Source: Folioceros fuciformis
Lineage: Eukaryota > Anthocerotophyta > Anthocerotopsida > Anthocerotales
Assembly: GCA_049999805.1 (NCBI GenBank)
Contig: JBNGIO010006148.1
Coordinates: 105,553 to 169,552, forward strand
Direction of reading: 5' to 3'
DNA length: 64,000 nt
Under the pieces are notes generated by a model, which did no database searches, was not told the origin of the DNA, and saw only the letters and a program-made list of their open reading frames with translations. Shown here in pieces: positions 1 through 10,008 of the stretch; position 1 is the first letter of the stretch; each line of letters opens with the position of its first letter. Made by a program: the position numbers and the translations under genes.

Positions 1-803
1 TGATGCGGCGATAGCCGTCGGCTATAGGGCCATTGCAAATCTCAAGATCCTCACTAAATCTCTTAAAGGCACTCAATTGTTCCTTAATCTCATTGATTTC
101 CAGGAAAATTTGCCCTGTTAGAGCTTGTGTTCGCGTCGATGCCTGTACAACATCATTTGGAGGTCCCCTAGGTTAGCAACAGGTTCATCAGTCACCTCAC
201 TAAGCAAGTGATCAGCAAGTGAAGCCGAGAGGCTTCCACTGCGAGGTTGTGCCTAGATGCTTGCTCACGACTATTTTGTGAGTTTCGTCTGTCCTGTTGC
301 AGTATCCTAAATATGACTTCTATGTCAAGATAATTTGGAGGAGTCAGGGGCCTGTGGCGCCTACATGCCTGGGCTCGTGAAGTTTTGGTTACTACAGGAT
401 TTGTGCGAATTTGTGTTGAACGCACCTGGTGATCACTTTTCCTCATGTGCCTATTAGTGATAAAGTTGAAGAAACTTCGCTTGCCAAGCTCCCTATTCCT
501 GTTCCTACGAGGCATTTTGCACCAAAGATATATTTTGCATATCTCTACCAGCAGTGCAACGAAAACGTTTTTACGTGTCTATAGAAAATTAGAAAGTACA
601 TATATATTCCCCATTTGTGGAATTGGCACAAAAGAGTGATTTGCAATTTTTATGAAAGAAAGAAACTACTGACAAGTATAGGACGATAATGTGTGGGATC
701 TACATATGGTAGCCATATTAGATTATGCACATTGTTGCATCGTGTACTCCTTAATAGTGATTCCTTTCATAGAAATCATTACAACCAAAAATATATCAGA
801 CTT
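1..803 (-). mobile_element. Internal part of an LTR retrotransposon running off the left edge
   Basis: This stretch lies just inside a primer binding site at 804-815 that points leftward, so it should be the 5' internal region of a minus-strand LTR element. I see no recognisable gag motif. Short minus-strand frames exist around 192-515, but none resembles a known domain, so I cannot say whether it is Copia or Gypsy, or whether it is intact beyond the window. Confidence 0.4.
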
Positions 804-815
804 GCTCTGATACCA
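804..815 (-). other. LTR-retrotransposon primer binding site (tRNA-iMet type)
   Basis: The plus strand reads gctctgatacca, whose reverse complement TGGTATCAGAGC is the classic plant initiator-methionine tRNA primer binding site. It is followed rightward by tgtca, so the adjoining LTR would end in the canonical CA on the minus strand. The same 12-mer occurs in the complete Gypsy element at 34410-34421. Confidence 0.6.
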
Positions 816-1110
816 TGTCAATTACTACTAGAGAGAGCGAACTTAACAATCAATAATAATGATGAATAATAACATGTTCACAAAGAGTTGTCCTTAAATA
901 CTAAACCTTAAGTGTTACTATGAATAACCCTTCAATATGCATCTAACCCTAATCTAAGTAACTAGGTAACTAGAACCCGTGGTTATAATAACCCCTGAGG
1001 TCTACAGTAGCCTTGGTCCAAGCTTCTTCGTTCTGCACATGCCACCTATTGCAACTCGCACCAACAAGGCTGGAGTGGCCAGTGACATTCCATTTATCTT
1101 CCCCCCCCCC
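816..1110 (-). repeat. Probable 5' LTR (outer boundary unknown)
   Basis: This AT-rich sequence starts immediately outside the primer binding site with TG on the plus strand, as expected for the inner end of a minus-strand LTR. The outer boundary cannot be placed because only one LTR is in the window and the sequence runs toward an assembly gap. Confidence 0.35.
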
Positions 1111-1147
1111 CCCGCAGAGCGCAAATCGGATGGCCCAAATGTTGTAC

Positions 1148-1247
1148 NNNNNNNNNNNNNNNNNNNNNNNNNNNNNNNNNNNNNNNNNNNNNNNNNNNNN
1201 NNNNNNNNNNNNNNNNNNNNNNNNNNNNNNNNNNNNNNNNNNNNNNN
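1148..1247. other. Assembly gap (100 N) with duplicated flanks
   Basis: The roughly 40 bases before the gap, a C homopolymer followed by gcagagcgcaaatcgg and onward to gttgtac, are repeated identically right after it. This is the signature of two contig ends that overlap but were not merged, so the true gap is probably zero or negative. Confidence 0.85.
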
Positions 1248-1299
1248 CCCCCCCCCCCGCAGAGCGCAAATCGGATGGCCCAAATGTTGTACATATGGG

Positions 1300-4200
1300 T
1301 CATTAAGGCGCAGTTTACACCACGGCAGTTGCGTCGCTACAGAGAGGGAGCGGGTGTCTGCCCAGAAGACGTGCATCAATGGCAGGCCAAGAAGACCATG
1401 CCCCAAAGCAGTGGGTCACCTGAGCGGTCGGATGGGCAGGGTTTGGAGCACATATTTGCTGCTACGAACGACTACCCATCATCGCCAAATCTTGGCGGCA
1501 GCATTCCGCAATCCCTAGGGAACACCCACATTGAACGATGGCCAAGCCCCACACTGTACACCTCGACTTCGACACCTAGGATGGTTGCGCGCCCAGGGCC
1601 TGGTGTGGCCACAATGGAAGGCGATCGTGATGATGGACTGCCACCACCATCCGCACGCCGTGAACTAGGGTCTGCGGAGTATGTAGAAGCCTGCCATGAA
1701 GGGAATGTAAGGAGGCACTTATTGCAACTTGGCAGGCAACGTTCTTCGCCGTCGAGGAGTTGTGGAGCACGATTTCGAACACAACGAGGGGCAAAGGTAA
1801 GGTGGGGACAAGCCATGGGAGCGGCCGTTTTGTAGCGGACTTTGCACTCTTCTTTGAGATTTTAGGGAGCTTGCAAGATAGGGTCGCCATGGCATATGGA
1901 GGCTACATGGACACAGGAGCGAATGCACTCGCAAAATTGAAGAAGCTATTGGAGTCGGGTGCTAGCACCAATTCTGCAGAAGGGCTAGCTTGCATCCAAC
2001 ACGTCTAGCACATGGATGGCATGGAGATGTTCGACACCGCCACAATCCAGGGGTTCTTTGCTGCACGCGGTTCACTAGCTGTAGTGCTAGTGCGTCTGTT
2101 GGGGCACTTGGATGGAGGACTAGATTTGGGGAGCATGGCGGCGGCTGAGCTCATTGAGACGCAGCAAACCACAAATCTTCGGTACGCTATGGAGAAGGAA
2201 GAGATGTTGCAACTCCACAGCACGCATCAAGCGTGGATGGGTTGCTAAGGGCCCATTGGATGAATCTTGCACCGAGCTAGAGCACGACAAGGACACAAGT
2301 CTCTTGCTGCGAGTTGCAGAGGAGGCACACGAGGCAGCCCAGGCAGAGCTGCAAAGGTTTTGTCACGAAGAAGGCATTGTCCACCGTCCGCATCAAACAA
2401 GAGCGCTGCTTCACGAACTCAATGGCAGTGCAAGTGGAGGCAAGCATGGAGTGCCAACAGCTTTTTGACAACTTTCGCAGGTGGGAGGGTAGAGGAGGTC
2501 CATTCCCCTTGATGCACGTCTTATACTACATACGGTGTAGTGAGCAAGAAGATGTGTTGCAGGAAGTCGGGACGGTTGACGTAGGTGGGCCGACCTGACA
2601 TTGCATCAGCGAGGCGTGGTGGCAGTTTTGGGAGATGCCTATGTTCGTGGATGTAGTGTTCGACACGAACTGGCAGAGGGTGCGACTGTGTTCCATATGA
2701 GCCACAGGGTGCGACTATGTTCCATATGAGCCACATGACCTCGTCCGACACCCTGCAGCGAAGCATGGTGAGGCACGCATATTGCTGACTGTATATGTGC
2801 GTCGTCTTCTGCAGTTCGTCCCTCGTACACTTATTGCTTGAAGGCAATGTTCTTCGGTCATCTTTTATACCTGGTGAAGGAGAGGAGGAGAGGAGAACGA
2901 GAGGTCACACTCTTACAATGAGTCCCACTGCAAGGGAGCTCAAGGGGGTTTATATACCCTCTAGAAGAACTCCCTAGGAAGCTTCCCAAGAAGCGCACAG
3001 GAAGCTGCGTAAGAGGCTTCCTACAAATTAGCTTAAAGCTAATCTAAACTAATGATACTTAACTAGACACTAATTTTAGACTAAACACATTAGTCTAAGC
3101 ACATTGGGCTTTAATAACCCTACACCTGGTGCTTTCAAGTGGGCTGCAAGTGAGACGGCCCATGTCATTAGACACAATTACCCACGCACTTCGTAGCCAA
3201 AAAGGACGGTGTTCACAACAATGGAGGGATGTTGGTAACGAGAAGGTGCTGAAGAGGGTATTTAAGGCGGACATGGTAGCGACACATCCCCAACTAATGG
3301 CCGTTCTACAGATGGTGAAGCGGGCAGCGTGAGTGGCGCGGCGGAGTAGGAGGCAACTGCAGTTGGTTTGATGGCGGAGAGGTTGCCAGCGTTTTCAAGC
3401 ATGTTGCAGACCTGAAGCCATCGCATGGCCTACGGAAGGTAGGCCTACAGACAAGCCGTGCGCATAACACGAAAGGTACAGGAGTAGCACCTTTTGCTCG
3501 GTCACTACACGTTGGTGGCTGGGTAGGAGAGGGTTTCTGGTATGTGGTGCATAGCTTGGACAAGAGAGCCATGCTGCACTGCTTGGGGGAGTGCACGTTT
3601 GAGGCTGTGACCCGTTTTTTCATTGCAATGCTCGGTTGTAGGGCATATGTGTTTCTGCAGTTAGTGCGGTATGAGGCTTGCATCCCCCAGCTGGTGGACA
3701 TGTTCAAGGAGACCATCCGGGGCATGACCTTTGGGGACAGGGCCCGCCTATACACATGCATCACGGATCATGTGTATTTCTCAGAGGCAGTGACCATAGT
3801 TGTAAGGCAAGTGCTACTACGTACTTCTGGGCAATTGCCCCAAGCTAGAATATGCTCGGCCACCCTAACGTAACCCTAGCCAACAGGTAAGCTGACTTTA
3901 ACTTAATTAAACTTATTTCTTAATATGTTGATAACACATTTAACCACCCTTAGGTTTCATCATACGGCTGCTTGGTGGACATTGCAACAGGAGCTGGGAC
4001 TACCATGGGAATTGCACTCACAACTACAGTTGCAGATCTAGCAACTGGGGTTGTGCTAAAGTTGCTGGCACCGTAGCACTTGCAGCCACAATCACCTGCA
4101 CCAAGCTAGGACGGGGGTTAAGAGGCAGAATTGGATTAGGTGGCCCTGGCCTAGGCTCCCCTTCAACAGCTGAAAGTTGGGGATCTTGCTGCAACAAGAT

Positions 4201-4790
4201 CGAACCCCCAAGATTAGTCGGTTGCTTGCCTCGTGCCTCCTTCCACGGTTGGGAAGGTAGGCATGAGGTGCCCATATGCAAGGATGTGAGTAACGTGCAT
4301 AGGCTACTAGAAGCTATGAGATAGTTGTGAGCGAAGGCATGGTGTACGACTGGATGGGAGGATTCCCCAAACGAATAGCAAGAGGGGGAGGTTGTGGAGA
4401 GGTGGTGAGGTGTGCAGGATGGAGGTCGGCCATGTTCAAGTGTGCACCTTCAAAAATCAATGGCTTCCACTACGAAAATGCAATGCAATGCCCCAAATGA
4501 GGTTGGCAGAGTACCAGATGAGTGTTGCACATTTCCAAGAGACGGAAGATGATGGACTGAAAATGCAATTGTCGCATGTAGAATGGATCACCATTTGTAT
4601 AGATGTGGATGCAAGGATGGCATTTGGGTGGGAGCTTGCAGTTGTCCGCAGTGAGAGGTGCATGCAATGGGCACCATGTAGCAAGAATTGCAAAGGGTGC
4701 AAAGCCGGCAGGTTCGCATGGGCACAGAGTACATGCAGTACAGAAGTCAATAGCGTACAGCCAAAACATTAGTTAGATTCACGGCCCCTC
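1300..4790. other. Degenerate, possibly once-coding repeat DNA without a recognisable gene
   Basis: Both strands carry many 60-190 codon frames, the longest plus-strand ones around 1275-1835, 2012-2248, 2154-2468, 3544-3873 and 4392-4772. The plus-strand pieces have amino-acid composition like real protein but switch frame repeatedly and match no family I know. A TATA-like signal on the minus strand (tatataaac near 2950-2965) inside a leader-like stretch at about 2870-3130 suggests a further LTR. I read the region as decayed transposable-element sequence and make no gene call. Confidence 0.3.
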
Positions 4791-5270
4791 AAATTGGAGT
4801 GGGAGCGCAACATTCAGGTTTGGTGGGCAGCGTGGCTAGGTGTGCATGCTTGGGAGGGTGCGGGGCAAAAATCAAGGGAGCGGGCATCTTTAGTGCAGGA
4901 CAAGGGAGCAGGCAAGCGAGCGTGTTTGGTGTAGGCCAAGGGAGCAGGAGGCGGCGGTGCGAAGGGACCACGGCAACCTGAAGGAGGGGATGGGAGAGGC
5001 TGCAGTGGGAGGGGCGGGGGACACCCTCGCAACCCTTAGCACTGCTGCAGGTGATGGCAAGGCTGTGGCCGATGCTGAGTGTGCCCACATCCTCGCCATT
5101 GTGGTGTTTGAGGGGAATGGCGACACACCTGCACACCTGCCTGCAGAAGAGGCAGGGGGAAAGGACATCTTCCTCCCCTACAAGAGGAGACAAGTGCGAG
5201 GGGGAAGAAGGACGCAAGCCTAGGCGTGGCTGGGCAGGATGCAAAGCTTGGTGCATTCGACCAGGCTCAA
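4791..5270. other. GC-rich stretch with no supported gene
   Basis: Frames are open on both strands because the stretch is GC-rich, but none has recognisable domains and no splice structure is convincing. Nothing else is visible. Confidence 0.4.
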
Positions 5271-6020
5271 GCGGAAGTTGAGGCTATGGTGGATGGAGAC
5301 CCAAGCCCATAAGTCATGGTGAAGATCGTAGGAGGGACTTGGAATTAGGCTGTCGGAGCCAAATTGTGGAAGGCCGCGTACGGTGAAAATGGCCAATTCT
5401 AGCGGTGGAGGTTCCTTGATGTGATTCGAAAGCAGCAATTGAGCACGAAGCTTGCCAGACCTAGCACGGAAGAACGGTGTGTTCTATAGATGGAGCTTGA
5501 TGCGGTGGAGGCAAGTATTGCAAGACACATAGCAGAAGTAGAGGAGGTCCCTGGGGGACCGTAGGCAATGGTGTAGGGCAGGATAGCCAGAAGGTGGTGA
5601 TGTGGATTGAAGTTCCGGGTCTAGCATCCCGCCAACGAGGAGAGTGCGGAAGTTGAGGCTACAGTGGACGGAGACCCAAGCCCATAAGCCATGGCAAAGA
5701 TCGCAGTAGGGGCTTGGATTTGGGGTATCGGGGATAGACTACGGAAGGCCACGTATGGTGAAAATGGCCAATTCCAGTGATGGAGGTACCTTGATGTGAT
5801 TCGAAAGCAGCAATTGAGCAGGAAGCTCACCAAACCTAGCTATGGAGGGGAAGAACACTGTGTTCAGCAGATGGAGCTTGATGCGTTGGAGGGGAGTATT
5901 GCGAGACACACAGCAGCTGGCGGAGGAGGTCCCCAGGGGACCCCAAGAAATGGTTCAGGGCAGGATGGCTGGCGGGGTGGTGATGTGGATCGAAGTTCCG
6001 GGTCTAGCATCCCGCTAACG
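5271..6020 (+). repeat. Tandem duplication, unit about 375 bp, two copies
   Basis: Copy one begins at 5271 and copy two at 5646, each starting gcggaagttgaggct. They are clearly homologous end to end but have diverged by many substitutions and small indels. The second copy keeps a longer plus-strand open frame than the first. Confidence 0.8.
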
Positions 6021-6329
6021 AGGAGGGTACAAAAGCAGCAGCGCGAGCTCTCCTACTCCGAGGTGTGCTCCTCTAGAGAGGAGGAGGATGATATGCATGT
6101 GCGTCCACGGCGAGGTGCCGCCCTCGGCAGACAAGGGCGACGCGCAACAGAAGGAGGCAGCAATGGAGGCAATGTCGCGGACACCTTAGCGGTAGCGGTG
6201 CATGCTTTGCACAATAGCGTACGCTTGGTGGAATCGCTAGAAAGTAATTTGCGCAAGCTAAGGGCAAACATAAGTGATTGTGCAGCAGATGTGGAGGCTA
6301 CCTCTCTTGCTAGGGATCGCGAGGTTTAG
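5796..6329 (+). CDS. Unrecognised reading frame in repeat DNA, doubtful
   Basis: This 177-codon plus-strand frame begins inside the second copy of the 375-bp duplication. It contains a low-complexity Gly/Arg-rich middle and a C-terminal stretch with heptad-like leucines (about residues 135-165) that could form a short coiled coil. I recognise no family. The equivalent frame in the first duplicate is broken by stops, so this may be a relic of a mobile element. It has no obvious promoter or neighbouring exon. Confidence 0.2.
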   Translation: MIRKQQLSRKLTKPSYGGEEHCVQQMELDALEGSIARHTAAGGGGPQGTPRNGSGQDGWRGGDVDRSSGSSIPLTRRVQKQQRELSYSEVCSSREEEDDMHVRPRRGAALGRQGRRATEGGSNGGNVADTLAVAVHALHNSVRLVESLESNLRKLRANISDCAADVEATSLARDREV

Positions 6330-7260
6330 GGATGCATGTGGCGTGCAGGGTTCGGAGGTGTAGGCGGGTCAGAGGCACTGGCCTTGGTGCTCTAGAGATG
6401 GTGAACCTCTGGAGTTTTTCTTGAATCTGCTGTTGGTACACTGGTCTTGTAGCTGCAGCGCTAGTAGTCTGTAGATGTTTTGTGGAAGGTGCCGTAGGTT
6501 GCCTTCTTGCCTTTGTGGTCCAGCTTAATGAACTTGATGTTGTTGTGAACACTGTAAGAGCAATTGTAATTGTTGTTGTGGCTTCTTTTATCTGCAATTC
6601 TTAAGCTGTCATTTGTAGAGAACTATTGGAGCAATCTCAAGCTGCAGTATGATGGAAATGCAGGCTTGAAAATGATTGTTCGGTGGGGATGGTAGAGGCC
6701 CGAAATTCTTTGACATCTCGAAACCCCAGAGAGCTTGTTCCATGCATGCAGTGGATTTTAAGAAGCACCTAAAGTAGAAAGTTTGTGTTGGCAATTTCGC
6801 AAGAACAACCAGATGAGGTTGATTCCTTAGGAATGCAGTATCCAGTTTTTCAGGTGGATGTGCACTAGATTGAATGGGGTAGCTGTATAAAGGAACCGTG
6901 TGGCTGTTGTAAGTGTGTCGGTGTGCACATCGTGGACTAGACCTAAAGCCGAAACTGTAAACGACCCCTTACAGCGGTGTCAATTGGTGCATCTCTAAAA
7001 CCCTACCAAACCCTAACCCCTGCGAACCCGTGACATGTTTCATATGTGTGTAGTGTATCTTAAAACATCATGCAGCATCCTATTTTTTTATGATGAGGGT
7101 GCATGAACTTTTTGTGCTTCAAGAAGTCTTGCCCTTCAACATCTGAACATAACCCTAGACCATTTAAAAATATCTATTTTATATATTTAGCATACATTCA
7201 TGTATATATGGGGTGGCTAGCCCCTATATGATATACGCATATATTCTTGCAACAGTGCAC
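6330..7260. other. Intergenic, nothing recognised
   Basis: No coding region, RNA gene or strong repeat was recognised. The sequence becomes AT-rich toward 7150-7220. Confidence 0.4.
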
Positions 7261-7555
7261 TTGGATGCCTCCCCTTGAGTGTTTCCTCCCTGTCGTGCAC
7301 ACTAAGGCTACTGGTCATCCTACCACTCTTTGGTAGTTTACTACACACGAGATCGACGGAAGGAGTAGCTTTCCTCTACTCCTTCTCCCTGAATGTGAGT
7401 ACAGTGATCACGCTTATAATTCTTGGATGCCTCCCCTTGAGTGCTTCCTCCCTATCGTGCACACCAAGGCTATTGGTCATCCTACCACTCTTTGGTAGTT
7501 TACTGCACACGAGATCGAGGAAAGGAGTAGCTTTCCTCTACTCCTCCTCCCTTGT
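7261..7555 (+). repeat. Tandem duplication, period 162 bp
   Basis: The block starting ttggatgcctccccttgag at 7261 recurs at 7423 with few substitutions. An open plus-strand frame spans both copies because 162 is a multiple of three, which explains the frame without needing a gene. Confidence 0.85.
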
Positions 7556-8182
7556 TGTGACACCATCATTGACAAGTTTTAAGATGTTAGTCCGACGATG
7601 CTCCATGCCACGCCATCGTAGCGTTTTCCTATGCAATGACATGTACAAATGCTAATTTGTAACAAAAACTTTGATTCAATTGTTCTGTTCGCTACAAGCT
7701 TCTCAGATGCAATTGCACGTGGAAGCACTTAGTGCATTCCTTATTCATCAAGCTTTCTAAGCGAACTATCAAAAGAATGTCTGATGATTCCCTCCTGATC
7801 ACTATATACCCACAAGATTCCGTTACCAACCACCTGGATGGTCATTCCCAAACCGTTATCAACCATACATAAAGTAAACCACCAAAACACGCACTCTCCG
7901 ACTGTTCCTTTGTGAGAACTTTTTACTCGTCAACTGTCTCTTTGATCAAAATACAAGGGATTTACCCTTTCTAGGAACATATTTATCATGAGTAAACAAC
8001 TTGTGTAGTCACGATCTGCACAGAAAGTTCACACAGATGCAAAATTCCAACCGACTTTCTAAGTCATGACAAACCCAAATAAAAAACATAGTTCATGTCC
8101 GAATGGGTCCACATGCCCGTGCCTAAATGGGTCCATATGCCCGTTACAGTGATGAGAAAAAAAAGTCCAAAGAAGTCCCTCT

Positions 8183-8403
8183 ACGGTGTACAGGGAGGTT
8201 CCGTGACGTGGCTATGTCCAGTACGGGAATCTGTGGTAGATTCCACCATATATTCTTGTATAAATATATATATCAGAAAAAAAATCAGTGTCTAGGGCCT
8301 GTCGGAATCGGAACGGTGTACAGGGAGGTCTCGTGATGTGGCTATGTCCAGTACGGGAATCTGTGGTACATTCCACCATATATTCCCGTATGAATACCCT
8401 ATG
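8183..8403 (+). repeat. Promoter-proximal tandem duplication, period 130 bp
   Basis: The block beginning acggtgtacagggagg at 8183 is repeated from 8313. The second copy ends about 30 bp before the start codon of the TLC-domain gene. Copy one contains a TATA element (tataaata, 8259-8266) that copy two has lost, so the duplication lies within the presumed core promoter or 5' UTR. Confidence 0.75.
8259..8266 (+). promoter_or_regulatory. Possible TATA box of the TLC-domain gene
   Basis: The sequence tataaata lies 170 bp upstream of the ATG at 8436, in a run of TA-rich DNA. It is the best TATA candidate for this gene and implies a 5' UTR of roughly 140 bases. Confidence 0.35.
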
Positions 8404-8435
8404 ACACTGATAATAAAAATTTAAGGAGAGAGAGT

Positions 8436-9359
8436 ATGGCTGCTGTGTCAGGCCTACAAGTCGGGTCTTCTTTCTTTCCACAACACCTCTTCTGCAAAGA
8501 GTGCAAGGACTTCAATCCTCCAGCTATGATACCAGGCGTGATGTCTGCAAACGCACATCGAGGTGACGTTGAATTCGTGTCAAGATCCGTCGCTGTGGGA
8601 AACGGGACAAGTAAATACTTGGCGACGCTGAACGCGAGGGTTCCTCAGCATTGCGAGGCGAGGTGGGTGGGCATGTCGGCCACCACGCTCCTGCTGTGCG
8701 CGGGAGTCGGGGCATGGACTGCCTTGTTTATGGGAGTGCGGCTGGCACTGCCGCACCGAAGCCATGACTTCTGCAACAGACTCATCTCCTTGGTGCATGC
8801 GGTGATGGCGCTGATGCTGTCGATGCTGTCAGTCGCGGACTGGCGGGATCCGCTACAAGGGATAGCGGGGGAGGCGTCACCGTCGCAGTTGCATGCCATG
8901 GGCGTCAGCTTGACCTACTTCATCTACGACCTTGGCTGCTGCTTGGTGGAGTCGCCCGTGGATGTGGTGACCGCGGCGCACCACCTGCTCACCATTCTCG
9001 GCCTCGTCTACGGCTACCGGCTGCGGGCGTGCGGGACCGAGCTCCTGGCCTGTCTCTGGCTCATGGAGCTCTCTAACCCCTGCATGCATCTGCGGGAGAT
9101 GCTCAAGGAGCTCGGGGTGCGGGACACCTGGCTCAACCACGTCAACGACCTTCTCTTCGTGCTCCTCTTCACGTTTGCCCGAATGGTGGTCGGCCCCTAC
9201 GTGTGCCTGCTCACTCTGCAGGGAACCAGTCCCTTTCCCGTCAAGGTTGGCGCAATTGGGATCCAGGTCGTCAGCATTTTCTGGTTCTACAAGATACTTC
9301 GCATGGTGTACTACAAGTTCTTCAAGAAGGACTCTGACAAGGTAAGTAAGCGGGAGTGA
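8436..9359 (+). CDS. TLC (TRAM/LAG1/CLN8) domain membrane protein
   Basis: The 307-codon frame has several hydrophobic segments (roughly residues 80-105, 115-135, 155-175, 185-210, 235-255, 265-290), the pattern of a TLC-domain protein. Conserved family features include a histidine pair in the DVVTAAHHLLT segment and the LMELSNPCMHLR segment, which match the TLCD4/TLCD5-like plant proteins and not LAG1 ceramide synthases. Known members sit in endoplasmic reticulum or plasma membranes and are linked to lipid sensing or membrane composition; the substrate is unknown. The ATG at 8436 is the first in frame and follows a purine-rich leader. The C-terminus is uncertain: a strong donor (AAG followed by gtaagt) lies at 9342, and splicing to an acceptor at 9380 or 9395 would replace the last residues with an in-frame tail ending at 9500. 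Confidence 0.85.
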   Translation: MAAVSGLQVGSSFFPQHLFCKECKDFNPPAMIPGVMSANAHRGDVEFVSRSVAVGNGTSKYLATLNARVPQHCEARWVGMSATTLLLCAGVGAWTALFMGVRLALPHRSHDFCNRLISLVHAVMALMLSMLSVADWRDPLQGIAGEASPSQLHAMGVSLTYFIYDLGCCLVESPVDVVTAAHHLLTILGLVYGYRLRACGTELLACLWLMELSNPCMHLREMLKELGVRDTWLNHVNDLLFVLLFTFARMVVGPYVCLLTLQGTSPFPVKVGAIGIQVVSIFWFYKILRMVYYKFFKKDSDKVSKRE

Positions 9360-9500
9360 GGTTCTCTTTTTTCTGTCTAGGGTCTGCTTGCTCAGGCTGT
9401 GAATTCAGCCCGAAGCGAGAGGGAACAGCCAGAGCGTTCGGCTTATGCGGATGTGCACTCGAAATACAATGCGGATGTCCATGTGGTAGCTCTCTGCTAA

Positions 9501-10008
9501 CTACCTTGTAATACAAAAAAAAATCTCCTAGGATCCTTTTGGCTTGCACCTTCTTCTCCCAGTGGACAGCGCAGCTCTGCGAGAGCCACAACCTGAAAAG
9601 CTGTGAATTCCATGACAATAGGTTCGTGGAGCCAAATGTCCTCAGCGTAGAAGAGCATACAAAACCTTCATGTCCTTGTTCGAGGAATATGCAGCGCCCA
9701 GTTGTAGGTGAGTGTCTCGTGACCCTGGAGAGCCGGGTCAGGCGTGAGTGTCTTGCTTAGTGGGGTTCAGAAGCCAGACCCGGATTGGTGAAAGGGTGCA
9801 CATACCGTGACGTCTTCCCCTTCAGCTTTACAGTCCCCATGGGCCCGGGCACGGACGAACGGAGCAGGAGCGTTCACAGACTCTCCCGTGCGGTTTCGAG
9901 ACCTAACGAAGTGGCACGGTCCTGCAAACGAAGTAGAAGCGTGGGAGAACATGGAGCCACCTAACAAAGCAATGGAAGAGGAGATATGGTGTTGTTGAAA
10001 GGCTTACC
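9501..10008. other. Intergenic, convergent 3' ends
   Basis: This is the space between the 3' end of the TLC gene and the 3' end of the minus-strand NYN gene. It should hold both 3' UTRs. No other gene is recognised. Confidence 0.5.

Noticed and set aside
979-1518. Long plus- and minus-strand frames across 1.0-1.5 kb
   Set aside because: They run through the N gap and a C homopolymer and partly consist of duplicated contig ends, so they are artefacts.
6985-7015. Telomere-like aaccctaa motifs at 900-960 and near 7000
   Set aside because: These are single or double occurrences, not an array, so there is no telomeric or interstitial telomere tract.
7275-7655. 126-codon plus-strand frame
   Set aside because: It spans the 162-bp tandem duplication, whose length is a multiple of three; no domain and no splice context.
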